Origin: Sphingomonas sp.
GTDB taxonomy: Bacteria; Pseudomonadota; Alphaproteobacteria; Sphingomonadales; Sphingomonadaceae
DNA length: 64,000 bases
Direction of reading: 5' to 3'
Assembly: GCF_004799495.1 (NCBI RefSeq)
Contig: NZ_SSMY01000001.1
Location: 1 to 64,000 of the forward strand
Part shown: positions 61,126 to 64,000 of the stretch, piece after piece
How the letters are laid out: each line of letters starts with the position of its first letter
Numbering within the stretch: position 1 is the stretch's first letter
Translations under genes and position numbers: made by a program
Notes under the pieces: model-generated
Seen by the model: the letters and a program-made list of their open reading frames with translations, nothing else
Told to the model about the DNA's origin: nothing
Database searches by the model: none

Positions 61126-62439
61126 TCAAGCCGGCGGCGCGCTCGCGCGGCGGGGTGTCAGCGCCAGCCAGCAATAGCCGAACAGCACCAGGCACGCCGC
61201 CCCCGCGGTCAGATACGGGAGCGAATGCTGCGCCTCGTACAGCCCGACGCCGAGCGACGGACCGAGCACGAAGCTGGCGCCGTTGATGCTCGTGACCTTG
61301 CCCGCGACCGACCCTTGCGCGTCGGGTCCGACCGCCAAGCTCGATCCCGCGGTGAAGGCGGGGCGGGTGAAGCCGAACCCGACGCTGGCGAGCGCATAGG
61401 CGGTCGCAATCCCGTAGAGCGACGTCGCCAGCCCGGTCAGCGCGGTGCCCATCGCGGCGATCACCAGCCCCGCCAGCATCATCGCACGCGGTTGCAGGTT
61501 GAGCACCGGGATCAGCCCCCATTGCACCAGCAGCGCGGCACCCGCGCCCATCATCAGCACGATGCCGGTGGGCTGCAACGCTTGGGTCGGCAGCAGGTGC
61601 AGCCGGTCGATCACAAGGAAGCCGATTGCCTGCCCGGTCATCGCCTGGGCGTGCCCGAACACGAGGCCCGCGATCATCCAGACGCGGACGCGCGGGTCGA
61701 GCACCCCGACCGATTCGCTGCGCGACGCGGTCGCGGCGGTGATGCTCGCACCCGACGATTGCCCGCCGATCGATGGATAGGCGGTCGCGGCACCATGGCT
61801 GCCGGGCGTCTCGAGCGCGGCTTCGGTACGGTCGTCGGGCAGCATCCGCCGCACCGTCACGAACATGCCGGCCCCGAACAGCGCGAACAGAAATGCCGGC
61901 CCCGACAGCCCGATCGTCACCGCGCCGACGCTCCCCATCAACAGGTACGGCGCGATCGCTGGGCCGAGGATCGTCCCCAGCCCGAACGCCGACCCGAGCA
62001 GCGTCAGCGCCTTGGTCCGCTCCTCGCGCGTCGTCCGCCCCGCGACGATCGCCTGCACCGCGGGGGGCGCTGCCGCGCCCAGGCTGCCGTAGATCAGCCG
62101 CCCGACGATGAAGAGCAGGAACGCCATCGTCCCGCCGATCCAGCCGTTGATCCCGGCGAGCAGGAACAATCCGCAGAGACTGAGCGACACCGCGAACCCA
62201 CCGACGCCGAGCAGGATCATCGCGCGCCGCCCCTGCCGATCCGACCGGTTGGCCCAGAACGGGGCGGCGATCACCCACAGCAGCGCCGACACCGAAAACG
62301 CCGCCGCGACCGCATTGTCGGGCACATGCAGCGACCGGCCTATAGCGGGCAGCACCGATTGCAGCGCGGTGTTCCCCGCCGCGATCGTCAGCATGACGGT
62401 GAACAGCAGCGCGAAATCGCGGTCGAACTTCGCGGTCAT
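61126..62439 (-). CDS. MFS transporter, TetA-like drug efflux family
   Basis: A 437-residue major facilitator with 12 hydrophobic segments. The loop 2-3 motif WANRSDRQGRRAMILLG and FGLGTILGPAIAPYLL in helix 5 (antiporter motif C-like) support drug/H+ antiport. ATG 62439 (MTAKFDRDFALLF) is preferred over the extension to 62475. It is followed closely by the cupin-like gene, so the two may be one operon; the exported compound is unknown. Confidence 0.88.
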   Translation of the reverse strand: MTAKFDRDFALLFTVMLTIAAGNTALQSVLPAIGRSLHVPDNAVAAAFSVSALLWVIAAPFWANRSDRQGRRAMILLGVGGFAVSLSLCGLFLLAGINGWIGGTMAFLLFIVGRLIYGSLGAAAPPAVQAIVAGRTTREERTKALTLLGSAFGLGTILGPAIAPYLLMGSVGAVTIGLSGPAFLFALFGAGMFVTVRRMLPDDRTEAALETPGSHGAATAYPSIGGQSSGASITAATASRSESVGVLDPRVRVWMIAGLVFGHAQAMTGQAIGFLVIDRLHLLPTQALQPTGIVLMMGAGAALLVQWGLIPVLNLQPRAMMLAGLVIAAMGTALTGLATSLYGIATAYALASVGFGFTRPAFTAGSSLAVGPDAQGSVAGKVTSINGASFVLGPSLGVGLYEAQHSLPYLTAGAACLVLFGYCWLALTPRRASAPPA

Positions 62440-62572
62440 GCGGCTACCGAATAACCGGCTAACGCCCCGACACAACCCGTCCGTGCACCCTTAAAGCTTG
62501 ATCGAACGTTCGGGCTTTGCGAGAGGGGCTGCTTGGCCGCGCCCCGTCGCGCGGAAAAAACTAAGGAAGATC

Positions 62573-63202
62573 ATGGCCCATCCTCGCCTTGCCCTCGATC
62601 ATGAGGAGACGCGCGCGCGCAAGCTCCCCTCCCCGTGGGCGATGTTCCTGAGCGGATTCCTCAAGCACCCAGTGATGGTCGGGTCGGTGATCGCGTCGTC
62701 CAAGGCGCTGCAGAACACGATGCTCGACCGAGTCGACTGGCCGAACACCAAATTGTTCGTCGAATACGGCCCTGGCGTCGGCACGTTCACGCAGAACATC
62801 CTCGACCGGCTGGCGCCCGACGGCACCTATATCGCGATCGATACCAACGAGGATTTCATCGACTATCTCGGTCTGAAATTCACCGATTCGCGTTTCATCC
62901 CCGTCCTGGGGTCGGCCGCCGATGTCGAGAAGATCGTGGCCGATCACGGATTCGACCACGCCGATTACGTGCTGTCGGGCTTGCCCTTTTCGACCCTGCC
63001 GCACGGCGTCGCGCCGCAGATCGCCGCCGCGACTCACCGCGTGCTCAAGCCCGGTGGCGCGTTCCTGGTCTATCAGTTCCGCCCCAAGGTGCGCGAGTTC
63101 CTGACCCCGCACTGGTCGAATATCGACTACAAGATCGAATGGCGCGCGATCCCGCCGAGCCACAATTTCTGGGCGTGGAAGGACAAGGACGAGGTCAAGT
63201 AA
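62573..63202 (+). CDS. Phospholipid N-methyltransferase-like protein
   Basis: A 209-residue class I SAM-dependent methyltransferase of the PmtA/rRNA-dimethylase-like group. The N-terminus has the MFLSGFLKHPVMVGSVIASSK pattern of phosphatidylethanolamine methyltransferases. SAM-binding motif I is VEYGPGVGTFTQ, followed by YIAIDTNEDF and LSGLPFSTLP, the post-I and motif IV regions. It could make phosphatidylcholine precursors; rRNA methylation is less likely given the N-terminal amphipathic segment. AAGGA precedes ATG 62573. Its end overlaps the convergent phospholipase-D gene by eight bases. Confidence 0.83.
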   Translation: MAHPRLALDHEETRARKLPSPWAMFLSGFLKHPVMVGSVIASSKALQNTMLDRVDWPNTKLFVEYGPGVGTFTQNILDRLAPDGTYIAIDTNEDFIDYLGLKFTDSRFIPVLGSAADVEKIVADHGFDHADYVLSGLPFSTLPHGVAPQIAAATHRVLKPGGAFLVYQFRPKVREFLTPHWSNIDYKIEWRAIPPSHNFWAWKDKDEVK

Positions 63203-64000
63203 CCTCGCGCCGGCGCAGCCTCTCGCGCCCGAAATTGAGGCTCCGCGTCACGTTATAGTCGAGCACCGTCATTACGAAGAACGCGCCCGCCTGCTTGACG
63301 CGCATCCACAGGCTCGTGCGCGCCTTGTAGAGCGCAGGGGTGATCCGTTCGGACGCGTCGATCTCGCCCTGAACGTAAGCACGGCAATGCGCGGCGAACG
63401 CCGTGTCCTCGATCCGCAGCATCAGCTCGAGGTTCAGATACAGGCTCCTGATGTCGTAATTGGCGGAGCCGATATAGACGACGTCGTCGATCACGAAGAG
63501 CTTGGTGTGGAGCTTGGTCGGCTGGTATTCGTAAATCTCGACGCGCTTCCTGAGCAGCCCGGCATAGGTGAAGCGCGACGCCCAGATCGCCGCGCCGTGA
63601 TCGTTCTTCGACGCCAGCACGATCCGCGCGACCCCACGCATCCCGATCCGGTCGAGCCGGCGCAGCATGCCCGGGCTCGGCGCGAAATAGGCGCTGATCA
63701 GGTCGGCGCGCATCGCGCTACGCAAATCCTGCTTGATCGCGCGCGCCCACGGCGAGGGTTTCCGCGTCGGTCCGCCGAACAGCCAGCGCGTCTTGCCCTC
63801 GGGCTCGCTCCATTTCGACAAGAGCGCGCGGAGCGAGCGGAGCGGCGGCGTCTCTTCCTTGGCCCATTGATCGAGCGCGTCGAAGTAACCGGTCAGGTGC
63901 GCCGCCGACGGCCCTTCGATGTAGAAGCCCAGGTCGCGCCACGCCTGGTCCTCGGCGGTGCCGAAATACGAATCCTGGATGTTGAACCCGCCGATGATCA
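63195..64000 (-). CDS. Phospholipase D-like / cardiolipin synthase, C-terminal part
   Basis: The gene runs off the right edge, so the N-terminus is missing; about 268 residues are visible. The end of the first catalytic half is seen as IIGGFNIQDSYFGTAEDQAW. The complete second HKD motif is HTKLFVIDDVVYIGSANYDIRS. Proteins with two such motifs make cardiolipin or transfer phosphatidyl groups, usually at the inner membrane. The pairing with a phospholipid methyltransferase across a convergent overlap fits a lipid-metabolism neighbourhood. It could also be a generic PLD-family transferase. Confidence 0.88.
   Translation of the reverse strand, partial: IIGGFNIQDSYFGTAEDQAWRDLGFYIEGPSAAHLTGYFDALDQWAKEETPPLRSLRALLSKWSEPEGKTRWLFGGPTRKPSPWARAIKQDLRSAMRADLISAYFAPSPGMLRRLDRIGMRGVARIVLASKNDHGAAIWASRFTYAGLLRKRVEIYEYQPTKLHTKLFVIDDVVYIGSANYDIRSLYLNLELMLRIEDTAFAAHCRAYVQGEIDASERITPALYKARTSLWMRVKQAGAFFVMTVLDYNVTRSLNFGRERLRRREVT

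Noticed and set aside
1..64000. CRISPR array, prophage or integrative element
   Set aside because: No regularly spaced repeats, integrase, phage structural genes or tRNA-associated attachment sites were seen; genes are mostly housekeeping with short gaps.

Overview
The window is GC-rich, densely coded DNA with no tRNA, rRNA, CRISPR array or prophage that I can recognise. The gene families point to an alphaproteobacterium of the Sphingomonadales (Sphingomonas-like): class I lysyl-tRNA synthetase, CrtZ carotenoid hydroxylase, a cytochrome bc1 chaperone beside a DUF177 protein, a SUV3-like helicase/S4/FdxA/CarD block, a PbpC/alpha-2-macroglobulin pair and a solo SucC next to EtfBA. The assignment is by gene content only.

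Layout. 1-1272: a lower-GC corner with a two-helix membrane protein between two copies of a ~29-nt repeat, then a gene-poor stretch with a TTCCCTG motif array and three consecutive hairpins. 1273-7135: prs, a PilZ protein, crtZ, a lipoprotein, sucC, etfB-etfA and an unknown gene. 7308-14987: nhaA and lysK (overlapping), an XPD/DinG-type helicase, a SixA-type phosphatase and a polysaccharide flippase. 14939-22723: a compact minus-strand biosynthetic operon in the order A-T NRPS, cytochrome P450, C-A-T-TE NRPS, Sfp-type phosphopantetheinyl transferase. It looks like a complete cryptic small-peptide pathway and is the most interesting locus here. 22874-26990: a small membrane protein with a divergent Nramp transporter, a short-chain dehydrogenase, DUF177, the bc1 chaperone and a BamE-type lipoprotein. 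27120-27284: a hairpin-rich stretch ending in a terminator (possible small RNA). 27284-35330: pbpC and a 1938-aa alpha-2-macroglobulin. 35479-41417: an NfrB-like glycosyltransferase coupled to a predicted outer-membrane barrel protein, a TauE/SafE permease with a TIGR02186 protein, and a HerA-like ATPase. 41670-50433: DUF4336, an M23 peptidase, SUV3-like helicase, S4 protein, FdxA, M13 peptidase and CarD. 50566-52854: three tandem DUF2807 proteins. 52851-64000: DUF1489, MgtE, cyclophilin, an orphan Flp pilin, a LysR regulator beside a probable small RNA, a bacterial CDC48 ATPase, a cupin-like protein with an MFS transporter, a phospholipid N-methyltransferase-like protein and a truncated phospholipase-D/cardiolipin synthase gene.

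Several gene pairs use ATGA or GTGA stop-start overlaps (etfB/etfA, lysK/nhaA, NRPS/PPTase, bc1 chaperone/DUF177, glycosyltransferase/barrel, small protein/Nramp), which supports co-translation. Intergenic space is rich in palindromes. One ~80-bp inverted repeat is present twice (2234-2312 and 38836-38917), the second copy reading in frame into the 5' end of a gene. A second family has a TTAGC-GCAA-GCTAA-like core and recurs after gene ends.
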